A model generated the notes under the pieces. That model was not told where the DNA came from, did no database searches, and saw only the letters and a program-made list of their open reading frames with translations. A DNA stretch of 64,000 bases from Scleroderma bovista (Eukaryota; Basidiomycota; Agaricomycetes; Boletales; Sclerodermataceae): positions 47,465 to 111,464 of the forward strand of contig JAYMGJ010000210.1 in the NCBI GenBank assembly GCA_037178675.1, in the 5' to 3' direction. Of this stretch, positions 46,984 through 59,793 are shown one piece after another (positions within the stretch are counted from its first letter, which is position 1; each line of letters starts with the position of its first letter). Position numbers and translations under genes: made by a program.

Positions 46984-47705
46984 AAGGGAAGGGGATTTTA
47001 TCTACGTTGTTGGAATATCATCTATGATACCATCTCAATAGGTTGGATTTTCTAGTGCACTGTCTGCTAGGCAGATCGCGGCGAACATAATGAACCAATG
47101 TTAGATGTGAACAGGGTCTCAGCGATTGATGATTGGGCCCTAAAGTGAACGGGTTCCTTCGGTTCGGCGGCACTTGGTGTGTGCGTCATTCTATCCAGGA
47201 TGTCAAGTGTTTCTGTCAAATCCACGACGTGTACCGCCGCGGGTCAAAGGCATCCGCGTCACTGCCGAGACTGGTCCTCGTAGTTGCTAAGGTAGTAGTT
47301 CTAAATCACATGGTGGCCAGAATATCAGCCCGACTTTTTTAAAAGTCAGCGTGAATTATTTCATTAAAAAATTCGAAATCTGTCTGCGACTGACAGCGAC
47401 GTCCTGACAGTACACTTGGACTTGATAGCAGCAGTCCCTGCAGTCATCGATTTCTGTTTGATTTATTTTATTCCCTTTATATTTTTTGATTTGAATTTTT
47501 TTTTTCGAATCTCCAAAAATTTTCCCCGACTAATACCCTCCTAATCACTTCTGTCCTTCCGTTGCATACCCCTTCCCGCCCAGATTGTCCCTTCCGCTTG
47601 CTACCCGCAGCCATCCACCACAGGTCTCCTCATCGATCCAGCCAACGAACAGTGACGACGACGACCCCGCCACGCTCACCCTGCAACTACCATCTCATCG
47701 GTGCC
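46984..47705. other. Intergenic, AT-rich 5' flank of the KH gene
   Basis: No gene is supported. T-rich sequence at 47460-47520 and pyrimidine-rich sequence after it look like promoter and 5' UTR of the next gene. Two alternative frames before 47706 look partly coding (for example NSDDDDPATLTLQLPSH), so the KH gene may have an upstream exon here. Confidence 0.45.
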
Positions 47706-50700
47706 ATGGACATCTACTCCGTCTCGTTCACTCACCCCCGCAGGTCGAGACACATCCAACCTGCTCTCGACACACATGATCTACGTCTCCCTCACTCTCT
47801 CTCACATGCTCGCAACTCTGAACACTTCCCCACAACTCTCCTTCCTGCACACCCCCCAGCCTCCCAGCCAGCCGCAAACCAAGCAGACAATGACACCGTC
47901 GACAAACTGACAAAGCTTGCGTCATCTCTATATAATGTCCAGGTCTCTTGGCTCCTCGCAGACGGCGGTCGAAGCTGGAACTTCCATGTCTCCGGGACAT
48001 ACCCCCAAGTAATGCAGGCCCGTGGAATGCTGCTCAAAGACAGCCCCGTTCAGGTCCGTTTCTTTCTCCTTTCCATCCCGTCGACGCTCACTTCTCTCTC
48101 CTTCATTCTCACATCTCTTCTTTATGTGCTTGCGTCTTGTTCCACAGCATCGCACGAGTATCAAAGTCGCCCGTGCCGATATACTAGACCCGCCGTCGTC
48201 GAAACCAGTCCTTAAACCGGAAGTTCGCCGGCGGTTGGATGAAATTGCTTCCCTCACTTACGCCCATATCGCCGTTGTAAACTCACCCCTCTCCCTCTCT
48301 TCACGTACCCCTCCAGACGGCGTATCTAGTTCGGCTGGTTGGAGCGGTCTCGAGACGGAGCGGATTTGTGAGCTTGTCATTACTGGCTCACATGACGCGA
48401 TTGAGTTGGCCCGTGTTCGTCTCCTCGTGATGCTCGACGAACTGGTCCGTATTTCATACTCGTTTCAATGTAAACTGGGGTTAACAACTCTTTAGAGTGG
48501 CTTGCATGCGGAATCTTGCGAAATCGACCGTAAGTTCCACATGATCATTGCTGGGCGTAAACGCCACGTCCTACAGTCCATCCAAGAGGAGACTGCAACA
48601 AATATCTATCTCCCATCTGCTCTACAGGGTCTTGTCGGTCCTGAGATCGTTGCCCCTGGCAGCATACGGGAGGTCCAACCAGGTCAACCAACAACGATAA
48701 CTGGTCTGCCATCAGGGCCTGCACAGGTGCAAGCATACAATCCCAATGTCATATGGATTACTGGCGAGTTCTTTGGGGTACAGAGGGCGAGGGATATGCT
48801 GTTCCAGCTTTCCGTACAAAAGGTGCGTCGATACCTTGTCCGATGGTCAGCTTTCGCACGTTTACATCTACTCTTGCAGAGTAAAACAATGCAGTCACGC
48901 GAAACGGTTATCCTTCCCCGCAAGCTTGATTGGATGGTGCTCGACCGTGCGGAGGATCTCAAGTCAATTATGTCAGACAATGCGACGTTCATCCAATTCC
49001 CGTCCATAGGGAGTAGCACAAGTCTGATAACGGTATATGGTGATCATCTCGTCAGTGTGCAACGGACGATCCGGAGTATCATGCAACTTGTGCGCAGCTT
49101 TACGTTACACGGCCTCATGTTCACTGACGGTTTCTTTTAGGCCTGCCAGCATTATGTGGGCTCATTTTGGCTGCTCCCAATACAATTCAATGTGCTCCTC
49201 CCACCGCCGACACTGAGCTCGGCACAGGTGGCGACGCTGCTAAAACAGATCTCGCTCACCACTGGCGCAGAGGTGATATTCAAAAGTAACTGCTTCGAGA
49301 TCCATGGGCTGGAATATGAAGTGAGGGCAGCGGTGAGCACTATCCTAGACTTGGATATTGTCAAGGTAAGTGACCCCTATCATATCTGAGATCCTGTTCA
49401 CTTATCAATCGGCTTCCGCAGGCATTCCATCACGAGATCCGCTTCCAAGTAGAACTTGCCAATGAACACCGGGAGTTCATTTCTGGGAAGAAGAATGGGA
49501 AAATCAATAAAATCATGCAGAGCACCTCGGTCAAGATTAAATTTGAGACATTCAACGAACACAATTTCTTGATAGATCTCTCCGGCTCGGATGCGTCTGT
49601 GATCCAGGGTCTAACTTTACTCCAGGAAGAGTTGCCCGCAGAAATCTCGTTCCATGTTCCCGAGGCATACCACAAGCGCATCATCGGTATCGGTGGGCGA
49701 AATATCCAAAGGATCATGAAAAAGTATGGAGTATATGTCAAGTTTTCGAATGCGGAGGAGTTTGCAGCATTGGGTGGATATAACGATAACGAGGACAATG
49801 TCGTCGCGCGGACGCCTTCCAAGAACGCGATCAACTTGGATAACCTGAAGCAGTCCGTGATGGAAATTGTGAATCCAAAGGTACGTGTCCGCATGCCCAA
49901 GTGATGTCATACCAAGGAATGTATACAGGACAAGGACTATGTCAATGAGACCCTTTCTATCCCAAGACGGTACCATCGTACTCTCCTCGGAGAGAAGGGT
50001 ATCTTTATACACGACATCGAAGCGAAAACAAATTCGAAAGTGCGGTTCCCGGACAAGGAGATAGCGTCGGATGTTGTCACGATCTTTGGGCCAGAGAGCC
50101 AGGTGCAGATCGCTGCTGCAATGCTATTGGTGAGTTGCACGTTCCGATGGTGTCGGTCATCCATACTGATGTGATCGTTAATACAGGAACACGTCCCGTT
50201 CGAGGCGGATATGGCGGTACCACCGAGCCCCGATCTTCCTAAGGTCTGCGCCTCTGCGGACTTTGCTGCATTCGTTGAACGCATCAAGCGGGAATTCCAC
50301 GTTTCTATTATGCCGAATATTAAACCCGTAGCGCCGGTCCACACGAATGGATCAAGTAGTTCTGCCGACCTTCCTTCCCATGGCCAATCGACGTCACAAG
50401 CCCAGTCACAATGCGAATACAGCTTCAAGTTTCGCTGCCAGCGGTCTAATACTGATTTCCTCCTTGCGGCACGGGAGCTGCTGGAACAATTCTTGTTAAA
50501 TCATAATGTGCACGTGTACCCGTCGGCGACGGCGCACACACACAAGAGGGGCGATTCCTTTGCGGAGGCGTTCCCGCATTTTGACAGCAAGGTATTGACA
50601 GCTAGGCGCCACGGTAAGTTGCCTGATCAGTCCATGATCTTCCGTTTCCCCCACTTTCCAGATCAATTTATATTTGCTGGCCGATGCATCTGATTCTGAC

Positions 50701-51360
50701 AACATGTGTACAGAGTCTGTCGAATTGTCGCGATCCGAGATCTTGGGCGATCGGAGGTTGAGACTTGCAAATTCATCACCCGACGTCAAAGCCTTGTTCA
50801 ACGCACCTGCGTACATCTATGATCTCGAGGAACGTGAGGATTCGCAGTCCGCATATGGTCCCCCAGGGACTGCAGGGCTCGATTATTGGACACCACTACC
50901 GCCGATCGTGAGTGATATCCTTGTATCCTTACCAGTAGCACCTTCTGACACGCTCTATCTCACGACGATTGTGCATCCCTAGGGAACGGGTATCACAGCG
51001 CGTTCCCGCAACACCGAAGATGCTCTGAAACGCGGTTCGGATTCGTTGCTAGAATCCAAAATCAAGGAGCAGATCTCCAAACCGCGTTCCCTGCAGAATC
51101 GGGCGCAATCTCTCGATCTCACGTACTCACTCTCGCGATTGACTGAACCATCTGCACATCTTCCTCCGCCGGAATCGCCAACTACTTCGACGGGCGGAAC
51201 AGGTGGCAACTCTAGCCCGACATCGGCGACTGCACCGTCGTTCCCGAGTGTGTATGGACCACGATCCGTCATTGGGTCATCTGCACAACGGAATGCACGA
51301 GTGAGAGACGAAGATGTCGCGGACGAAGTCTCTCGGGTGATGTCGAATCTTGGCCTGTGA
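47706..51360 (+). CDS. Multi-KH-domain RNA-binding protein
   Basis: Ten exons (47706-48053, 48148-48444, 48496-48822, 48880-49089, 49141-49365, 49422-49880, 49929-50129, 50187-50613, 50714-50907, 50983-51360) give about 1,021 aa. Several KH loops with GxxG are seen: FHMIIAGRKRHVLQSIQEE, FISGKKNGKINKIMQSTS, KRIIGIGGRNIQRIMKKYG and TLLGEKGIFIHDIEAKT; the first and last regions look like degenerate KH domains. The C-terminus is Ser/Pro-rich and ends DEVSRVMSNLGL. The architecture recalls multi-KH fungal regulators such as Ustilago Khd4, but orthology is not proven. The exact start is uncertain: ATG 47706 is in frame, yet sequence 5' of it also looks coding. The intron after exon 8 is 100 nt, longer than others. 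Confidence 0.85.
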
Positions 51361-52189
51361 TCCCACGGATCATCTTGGCCACCAGCAACTACAACGACAA
51401 AAGGTCACTTCTAAAAACTTGGGAAGGGAAACTACCTGTGTCCCATGGATGGGTGGGGTCGTTTGGAACCTGTCTTGTTGTCCTTTTTCATATTTCCCTG
51501 TCTGTCACGGGACTGTTTCATCTCCAACGTATGATTCCTATTTATCCAGGGGCTTGTATCAAGAGATTCATTCATATTTCCTTCCCAATCGTCACCCACG
51601 CTCCCTTTTTCCACAGTACATATTATCCCCGCAATTCCCATGGTTGGTATCATATTGCAGCCATGTGCATCTCCTTGTTGCACCATCAATCATCCTCGCT
51701 CCTTCCCCGCCACGGCTACCACACTGCCTGCGCCCGATACATTTCCTGCTACTCGTCACCCGTCACTACACAATCAATCAACACTCGCCTACAGTCCATA
51801 CAAGGTTTTCTTTTTCTTTCTCTTTTCTATATCTTTTTCTATCCCACACACCCTCTACAATGTCACTACAACACCCGTTCCTTGCACGGCTTTCCTCTAT
51901 CTTGGTGTTGCTCGTCTTTCTCTCCGTCTGTGTCTCTCATCTCGGCTTTTTCTTTTTGTACATTACAGCGAATTGATACACCTACAATAGTGGGCCGGTC
52001 GTATTGTTATCCTTTCACTAATGAAAGCATCTCTTAAACTGGATGTCTGTCTTGGGCACCTCAGCATGCATCTAGCATGTCATCCTAAGTCTCTCAGATG
52101 AGTAGTGGGTACTAGTATTATGCAAGCATGGCGAAGTGCGGATACATCTCGGGAGATACTCATGACAGGTCATGTCCAATCGCTGGGGT
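51361..52189. other. 3' flanks of KH gene and VMA5 (convergent)
   Basis: Two overlapping plus-strand frames of 208 and 226 codons run here, but the sequence is pyrimidine-rich with low-complexity Ser/His/Phe translations and no family resemblance, so I treat it as noncoding 3' UTR. Confidence 0.5.
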
Positions 52190-53807
52190 TCAGTAGATGA
52201 TCCAGGGTACTTCGTAGAGTACAAAATCGTGGAACTCCTGCTCCAGCAGTGCCTGATATTCGCCAATGAATTCCTCGTTTCCTCCCGAAAGTTTCTTGTT
52301 GGAACGCCCCGAACGGGGAGCGAGGTAGTTGAAGTGGCTGGTAAGAACGGTGAATGTTTTCTTGGTGTACTTGGGATCAGGCTGAAAAGAATGCATGACT
52401 GGCGGTAAGTTGGAAGAAGAAAATTGTGTACCTTGATAGCTAGACCGAGGTAATTGGCTGGTAGACCATACCGGAGTACACTCTCCACGAAGAGCCGAAG
52501 GACCTTGAGATGTACCAGAATTTGGAAAGACTCTGAAAAGTTGGTTCGTGATATCCGAAGAAGCTCAGTCTAAGTCGACAGAAAAGAGGAAATGAGCATG
52601 TGCAACGAAATATCTTGTGCAAGGAGAGTTACCCAAAGTTCCTTTTCCGTTGCATCCGCAACTTCCAGTTCCTCGCGTTCTTTGGCTATCTTTTCTTCAG
52701 AGTAGACGAAGTCACGCACGACGAATCTAGTAGGAATTCAACAGTGGCAGAGGGTGCATGCCGCGGGGACGCACTTATTTTCTCGACATTTCTGGACCAA
52801 TTCATCGCGTACCCTCCTGAAGATAACGACACTAAAAAGGCTATATTCTTCGTCAGAGGCAATAAGCCTTATGGTTTCTGGTCAGCTGTCTGGACTGCGG
52901 CAAGTGACATAGCCGTGACTCACAGTGACGAACGTGGTACAATCATGGCTGTTAGCCGTTCGTATTTCAAACTCCATTCCTTTTTCAAGGTACTAGGGAC
53001 CAATGTCCATGAGCGAGCAAGGGACGGTGGCAGAGAGGAGTATCTAACTTGGGAACGGCCACAAAACACGTTTCGAGATATTCGGAATCTTGTATGATAT
53101 GTTCCTTTGTCACAACATCTACGAGAGATCGCACCGAGAGATTTCCCCTGAAAAAGATTATCAATGATGGGGCTCCACTGCATTCTGAGGCGTAAGACCC
53201 ACGTCTTCTTTCGGTGCATCTGGACGAGGGAGCCCTTGACAAGGTTGTAATTGTTCAGTTTAGCCTTCATAGTGTTGTCGATAGAGGCCATTTCCTAGGC
53301 GCATGGCTTGCATGATGTCTGTGGAGATGGAAGCAGAGACGGAACATAGCTACCTTGTTGAGAACGTCCACAGTCTCGCGCAGGCTGCGCTGTACGTTGT
53401 ATCTGCCTTCATTCCATCTCCAGCCTCTGAAGAGATAGTCATCGACGCTTCTCTCATTGACCAGAACGTGCTGAGAGAGTTTGACGGGGTCGTTATTGAG
53501 GAGATTGCGCAGCGTCTCGACTGTTTTAGCAACTGCGGAAGTGAAGAATCCGTCCTGCTTTGGGAGCTCTTCAGACAAGGCGATCAAGGAGTCCAACGTC
53601 CCTGTCTACATCAGTGAAAGCTGAGAGGGTTTGCTTATTCTGGGCAGGGAACCGACAAACCTTGAACGAAGGTATGCTCAGCTCCGCAACACTGGTCGAA
53701 GACGATCGTGACAGCTGGGACAGCTTGGACGCAATTTCTGGGAGTAACCCTTCTGCGTCACCATCGTGGGGCACAGCAATCAGCCAGGTGCTCTGATCAG
53801 ACGGCAT
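52190..53807 (-). CDS. VMA5: V-type ATPase subunit C
   Basis: Subunit C bridges the V1 stator to the V0 sector of the vacuolar proton pump and leaves during reversible disassembly. Nine exons (53807-53661, 53605-53354, 53294-53203, 53147-53049, 52992-52924, 52867-52775, 52726-52633, 52569-52432, 52381-52190) give 391 aa, as in yeast Vma5. Marks: start MPSDQSTWLIAVP, then KLNNYNLVKGSLVQMHRK, TGNLSVRSLVDVV, KFVVRDFVYSEE, VLHLKVLRLF-like QILVHLKVLRLFVESVLRYGLP and the C-terminal FVLYEVPWIIY. Phases close across all introns. Confidence 0.96.
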
Positions 53808-53925
53808 CTTGCAAGGCGTCGATATCTCTCAGCCCAAGCCTCCAGCGTGTTCGGGTATGACAAGACCAAATCGGGGCATACCATCTGAAATCGAAATAAT
53901 TAATTAACTTCATCCTGTTCTTGCC

Positions 53926-55208
53926 ATGATGTTGGTGCTGAGTCGCATCGTCGCGGTAAGGGCCCCATTCAAGCGGTCTTTGTCGTCTGCATTCTCCACC
54001 AGGGCTCCATACTTGCTGTCGCCTTCGCAACTACGCGAGTCCCTGTCCTCTGGAGAAGGGGTCTCAGTTTTGGACGCGAGTTGGTTCATGCCCAACTCGC
54101 CCCGCAAATCTTATGAGGAATTTAAGAAAAAGCGCATCCGAGGGGCACAGTTCTTGGACCTAGACGCGGTTGCTAGCCCTCATGAGCTTGGTCTGAAGCA
54201 CATGATGCCCTCAGAGAGTGTATTCGCTGAAGCCTGTGGTCAGGAGTCCATCTCGATGGCCCCATTCTCCACTGACACGCATTCGCCATGACAGAAAGGT
54301 TTGGCGTCCGACCTAACTCTCATGTGGTAATGTACGCCGGCGATTTCATTGCCGCATAGTGGACGAAATCAAATCACGCTGCCTTCCCTAGATATGATAC
54401 GCACGGAGTATTTTCGTCACCTCGTGCCCTCTTCATGTTCAGGGCATTTGGACACGTCAGGTCCAGCATTCTGGATGGCGGTCTACCGCGTTGGGAGGCA
54501 GAGGGTTTTGAGACGGAGGATGTACCACCCGGAGATGGCAAGAAGTCCACGTATCCCTCTCCTATCCTCGATAAGACAGTCGTCCGCTGTGAGACCTTCA
54601 TTTGCCGTATCGACCAATCCCATTGATCCTCAGGGCCCCCGATAGCCTATGAACAAATCGTAGACAACTCGGTGCTGGACATCACCTTGGACCCTGGTGC
54701 TGAACTGGTAGTCGATGCACGTGCTCGTGGTCGGTGCGTTTTTTTTTGTTCCACTTATCGGTGTATACTTGCCCCTCACCGGTGATACAGTTTCTTAGGA
54801 ACTGATCCAGAGCCACGCCCCGGCTTATCTTCAGGACACATACCCCATTCGTTCTCGCTCCCATTCACTGCATTCCTGGAGACACACACCTCCCCTAATT
54901 CATCCACTCAGTATACCACTTTTCGACCTATCCCTGAACTACGGCAAGCCCTTGATGATGCAATTGGAGCAGAACATGCAGAACGAGTCATTGCGGGTAA
55001 GCGATCTGTCACTACCACCTGTGGAAGTGGCATGACGGCTGGGGTCTTATGGCTGGGGTTGAGGATGTTGGGCGCACCAAAAATTGCACTGTACGACGAG
55101 GTATGCATCCCCAGTTGTCAGACTTAGTAGCCATTGATTGAACATTTCTCACAGTCTTGGACTGGTTACGCGACCCGACCCGAAAGCCGCATCGATAAGT
55201 CTGCCTAA
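53926..55208 (+). CDS. TUM1: 3-mercaptopyruvate sulfurtransferase, tandem rhodanese (TUM1-like)
   Basis: Tum1 passes persulfide sulfur from Nfs1 toward Uba4/Urm1 for tRNA thiolation, and also acts on mercaptopyruvate. Six exons (53926-54238, 54295-54331, 54392-54588, 54634-54733, 54791-55100, 55155-55208) give 336 aa. The first rhodanese half has VSVLDASWFMP, RGAQFLDLDAVASP and YDTHGVFSSPRALFMFRAFGH with ILDGGLPRW. The catalytic half has DPGAELVVDARARGRF, SGHIPHSFSLPF and the active-site loop TTTCGSGMTAGV (Cys nucleophile). The basic Ser/Arg/Ala-rich start (MMLVLSRIVAVRAPFKRSL) looks like a mitochondrial presequence. It is divergent from VMA5, 118 bp apart. Confidence 0.94.
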
Positions 55209-55413
55209 ACGTAATGGCATAGATGCTTTCATTGTTGTAGAGTAAAACTAGGCTGTTGTATCATATCCTAAGTGATGGTAGTATGTAGTGGTACAAATCA
55301 GCAGCTCTCCTGGTGGCTATTTTTACAATTCCCGTTATCCCTGAAGTCATAACATATCAACCGAAATGCCCCCGAAGCCCAAAGGAAGTATGAAAAAGAG
55401 AAAATCAAATCTA

Positions 55414-56984
55414 CTAATAACAGCACTGTTCGTGACGGTCGAGGATGGTCATCAATCCCTTAATGCCTTTCGCGGCTTCAATACCGACTGGCCGCTGGGC
55501 ATCAGGGAAAAATGACCGCGCCACGGTGGCGGAGTAATGGATCTATAACACACGTTTAATCATTCATGCCATGATGCACATCAGCGAGCGACTTACTGTA
55601 ACTTTGAACTCATAATTTCTCTGGAGCTTGGGATTCCGAATACTGCAATTCCATCTGTGAAATAAACATGTAAGGCGTCACTCAGAAATCTGCTGGTTGA
55701 AATGACTTACTGCTCGTCGAGTAGGATGTTGCCCCCCATCGCTTTTGCTCTCGAGTAAAGTGCTTTGCGAGAGAGATCAAGAAGTCTTCCAGTGTCAACT
55801 CCGCCTTTGCAGAGGAATTGTTCTGTGTGGGCTACACGCGGTCCAAACTTGACAGGTTTCACGTTGATTTTATGGGAGTGTGCCGGCCCCGACGAGCTGT
55901 TAACGCTCGAAGCATCGTCGTCTACGGCCTTGGAGTCGCAGAGCCTGCGACAAAGCTCAAACTGGTTGTTGCAGAAGCTCGAGAAGATGCGAAGGCAGTA
56001 GTCAAACATGGGACGGTGGTGAGAAAGGTTCGAGTGCATCTGGAAAAGAAAGCTATCTGAGGAGCTTGAGAGACCTCCATCTCTGAACGTGAGGTCTTAT
56101 ATGCAACGAGAAGACCGGGATGTACGCCGGCTTTCATGTACTCCCATTTCACCGGAGGTGGAAATGTGAAGCCGTTTCCTGTTTGCTCACCAGGACCCCT
56201 ACACGAGGCATCGATTAATACGAATGCCCTTGAGGTAATATCACGTTGGTATATGCTTCCCAAGGCAAAATGCGTGTGATCTGAACGACCTCAATGCGCC
56301 ACTTCAGTGTGAGCGTTCCTAACGGACCTTGGTATTTGAAAAACAATATGCATATATATAAATGGGTGAGATCAAGTGGTGGATGATAATGATGCTGGGT
56401 GTACAAATACGCTATAAATGACTGACCTGATACGTATGATCGAATAAATTACTGGAAGATATGCTGCCCCTCTAACAGGGCCATGAAAGGAGGAGGGCGA
56501 AGTGGAGGTAGCTTCCCGGACACACAGCCGGGTCGGCCTGTGTAGTCGACCTGTATTCGATGACGTCTCCCTTGTCGCAAAAGCGTAAGCGTCCACCTGT
56601 ATAAAGGACTTGAGACCCTGATGTGCCACTGCCGGTAACCTCGGAAGGAACTGACCCTTCCTGGAGCAGGACGTTGAACCCCTTTTTCTTGACCTGCTGG
56701 AGAAGCTGCTGTCTCGCAAACAACACTGCGCTGGCACAATGAATCCCACTTGGGGTATGGTTCGTGAAGTCGAATATGTATCTTCCACACGTGTCCACCC
56801 CTTCTGCATATACAAATTCGAGCTCTATCACGATGGTTGGGCGGGGATAAAGTTCGGGACATGTTTGGGACATACCTTCGTCCTCCGAATCGACCTCCGA
56901 ATCGAACATGAACACAGGAGCAATAGTTTCACATCCAACGACCTCCCAAGATGCATGACGGTTTCGAGGACGGAACCACTTCAT
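55414..56984 (-). CDS. Unassigned multi-exon gene, frames uncertain in the middle
   Basis: Clear parts are exon 1 at 56984-56656 (MKWFRPRNRHASWEVVGCE, then YPRPTIVIELEFVYAEGVDT), exon 2 from 56596 (WTLTLLRQGRRHRIQVDYTG), a middle part near 56340-56080 (TLTLKWRIEVVQITRILPWE, FTFPPPVKWEYMKAG) and terminal exons ending with DLSRKALYSRAKAMGG, NPKLQRNYEFKV and ATVARSFFPDAQRPVGI to TAG at 55414. I recall similar sequence in other Agaricomycetes without a function. The joins between exon 2 and the middle part, and a frame change near 56218, could not be closed with ordinary introns, so the gene may be decayed or my model incomplete. Confidence 0.5.
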
Positions 56985-58469
56985 AACAGAGGAGGGCTCT
57001 AATCCAGCACGGAGACTGGATGGCAAAACATGGCGAACACATGCTACAGATGGCCCTAAGCATTTAAGGCGTCCTCATTACACCGTCCTCTGCACCGCCA
57101 CTACGAGGCGCGGCAGGAAGTGGACGTAAGCCTGTTCGTTACTTACTCGGTTTCAGCGCAGCCTACCTGATTCAGATGGGCTGGGAGTTCCGCAGGGATA
57201 TCATCGCCATCGCGGTAACTTGTAAGCTGGGAAACGGTTCCACTTTACCCTGACTCTGAGACACGATTCGAGTCAGTTGGCCAGTCCCTCACCCTTATGA
57301 TACTGCACTCCATTCGTAAGCGAATGATAACAGGGGCGCGCAGCCGGACTAAGCCACGATGCCGAAACACACGTATTCTGCTGATTATGTTGGCCAGGAC
57401 CGAAGGGTTCCTCTTGTCTTCGTAATATGGCAGCTGGCTATGTTTTATTCTCACGGCTTACGGTCAACAGAAGTGATGGAATTGATGTCGAGACGGTGAT
57501 AATGCACAGTCAGATCAATTGATGTAACGTCGAAGTCCTGGTTCCCGCTGCAGTCGGTGCCCTAGAGGACCGAAGGGTCCTTTGACAAGCACCCTCAATG
57601 ATCGCTGTCAGTTACATCCTGGTCCGATCCATTCATTATTCAATACTGCACGCAACGCTTCCGAGGCGTATCTCTTGTAATGGAGGTGCCCCCGGAAATC
57701 ATCATGTCACTTCGTCCCTCGTATGACTCTGTTATGGATCCCCATCCATGGGCATGAGCACCATCAAGAACGTTGTGAACCCATCTCCGAAAGTTGGCAA
57801 GCAACGCTATCCTTGTGGCCCGCTGAGTCAAATGTCCAGCAAACGTTGAGAGCGCACGCCCAACTGGCAAACACGTACCGTTAATATGGCATATGCCGAA
57901 GACCCACTTCCGTTTCATGATTCATTATTGTCTGCAAGCCTGCAGGGTACTTGGGTCAATCCTTCATTTTCACACCTGCCTCGGACGCGAACATACTGGC
58001 TCCTTCGCTAAAACTGGCCTACATTGTGGGAGTGCGTTTGCGCCATTGCGCCATGAACCTGAGCACGTGGCGGAGGTCAGTTAATCAGAGTCGGGCACGA
58101 TGGATCCACTATCTTGATCTCGAAATCTCCATGATGGCGGCCGTTCTGATTTGGGGGAAACGGATTCATTGGACTGTAATAATGAGGCTACTCCTCTCCA
58201 TTGCCATCTCCACGATGCGAGGATTCCTCGTGGTTGGCACTCCCGCAGTAACGGAAAAACAATAATCAGGACGACCACGGCGGCTGAAGAAGGTGAACCT
58301 GCTTCTAGTGCGGGGTCCTGTTTTCATCTATAGTTGGGTCTCGGCCCCTCCAAACTGAGATGAAAAAAACAAATGTTTCACTTACATTGTTACGGTCGTT
58401 TGACTACCTCATCATGTTACACATTCCCCATACATTATTGTTCTTTGCCAACACCAAGTCGTTCGGTAT
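56985..58469. other. Gap with no recognised gene
   Basis: About 1.5 kb with only short frames on both strands. None gives a recognisable protein. It separates the unassigned gene from the copper-related block. Confidence 0.45.
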
Positions 58470-58995
58470 TCAGAAGAACGTGATCACCAGGCCCAGTACC
58501 ATCGTTGTAATGACTCCCGAAACTGCTATCCCGTCCTTTGTGGCGCCGCTCGTGGGCCTGGCGGACGCGGTGCCAGATGCCGGTGCTGAAACACTAGTAC
58601 AAGTGGAGGTCACGCTGTTGTGGACTGTCACATTAGCAGACAGGGAAAGGTCTGCAATTCACGAGAAGGCATTGAAATCACATGAAATGCTTGAAGCGCG
58701 ACGAGCGCCGTAGTAAACAAAGATGTGATGCGAACCTGATAGAGATTGCCGTCACCATCATTGAATATAACTTGGACAGTCACATTGGCACCGTCCTGGA
58801 TACCCGATAAGCCAGTGGTTGCCAAATCAATCGGGAAGCAATCTTGCCCACTCCATTTTGCTGGAAGAACTGGACGGTCATCTGGTAGCAAGAAGATGTG
58901 TTGAGATGAGAAAGAGGTGGGATCTTGTAATGATGACCCCAGATATACAAGGAATAGGAATGCTGATCGGGGCATGCTATTGGGGTAGTCTTTGA
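58470..58995 (-). pseudogene. Decayed X325 (CBI1/BIM1-like) copy, 5'-truncated and frameshifted
   Basis: The minus strand matches the 3' half of the intact X325 gene at 62009-62819. One frame gives LNTSSCYQMTVQFFQQNG (intact: FNTTSGYQIGVPFVKYSG). The next frame gives CFPIDLATTGLSGIQDGANV and then VTVQVIFNDGDGNLYQ (intact: CLPINLAKSGISGIQEGANV, VTIQVVFAGGDGNLYQ), so a frameshift lies near 58850. The 3' exon (ADLSLSANVTVHNSVTSTC) and a GPI-like hydrophobic end to TGA at 58470 remain. No signal peptide or first exons are found upstream. It is a relic, although the C-terminal half is well preserved. Confidence 0.8.
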
Positions 58996-59793
58996 TTGTT
59001 GAGAGTACAACCCTGTAAAACTGACTGCCGCCCTACTCCCCTTACAGCCCCTCTTCAAGAAAACGAAAACGAATTCTATATTCGACTAAATAAGTGCATT
59101 TTTGAGAGCTCTGGGACTGGAACGCTTCAAGATATCACTGAATCCGAGGTGGCATCGATGATATGCAGATTAGTAAGCCGACGTCAGGTGATCGCGGGAG
59201 CACTGTGGGACTTCTGATTGGTTGAAAATGCCTCACACTTTGGTCGCCACCAAGTAGATTGTTCAACTTTTAACCTCATCGACCCAAGCATATCGCATTC
59301 ACCCGCAAGAGCCTTATCTCCACTCAACCGATGTGCGTGATTGATGTTAATGCTCCTCCGTCGACGTTTATGCTAGCTCTACCTCAATAGTGAGTGTATT
59401 GATACATTGCGAGACAGATGGGAGCGCAGTCCCCAATAATCTCTCCTGCGATGTACCACTACCCGTTCTTGCTGCGATTGCGCTTCTAGACACCCTGTCT
59501 CCACTCTGGCTGAACCATTTTTTTTTTGGTAATGGGCTCACTTTCCCGTTTCGCATCCTTGATCCTGCTCTCGGCCCTTCTAGGTTTCAATTGTAGAGTG
59601 GATAAAGCGACCATACCTATTGTCCTGGTATTCACATACCCTTAAGCCTTAAGGTAAGTCCGTTGTTGGCGTTGGGCACGGAAGGAGCGTCACGTGGAAA
59701 TCCAAGTCTGACTGCCTAAAAAGGTAACCTGTTCTTGATCTAATACCTCGCTCCCTTCGTCAGTTCGTCCCACCTTCGACGACAGTTACAGTA
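58996..59793. other. 5' flank of the CTR gene
   Basis: No gene is supported. A possible upstream region for the transporter with a T-run at 59520. Copper-responsive sites of the basidiomycete Cuf1 type were not identified by eye. Confidence 0.4.

Noticed and set aside
51350..52037. Two overlapping plus-strand frames of 208 and 226 codons after the KH gene
   Set aside because: Pyrimidine-rich, low-complexity translation with no family resemblance. Better read as 3' UTR.
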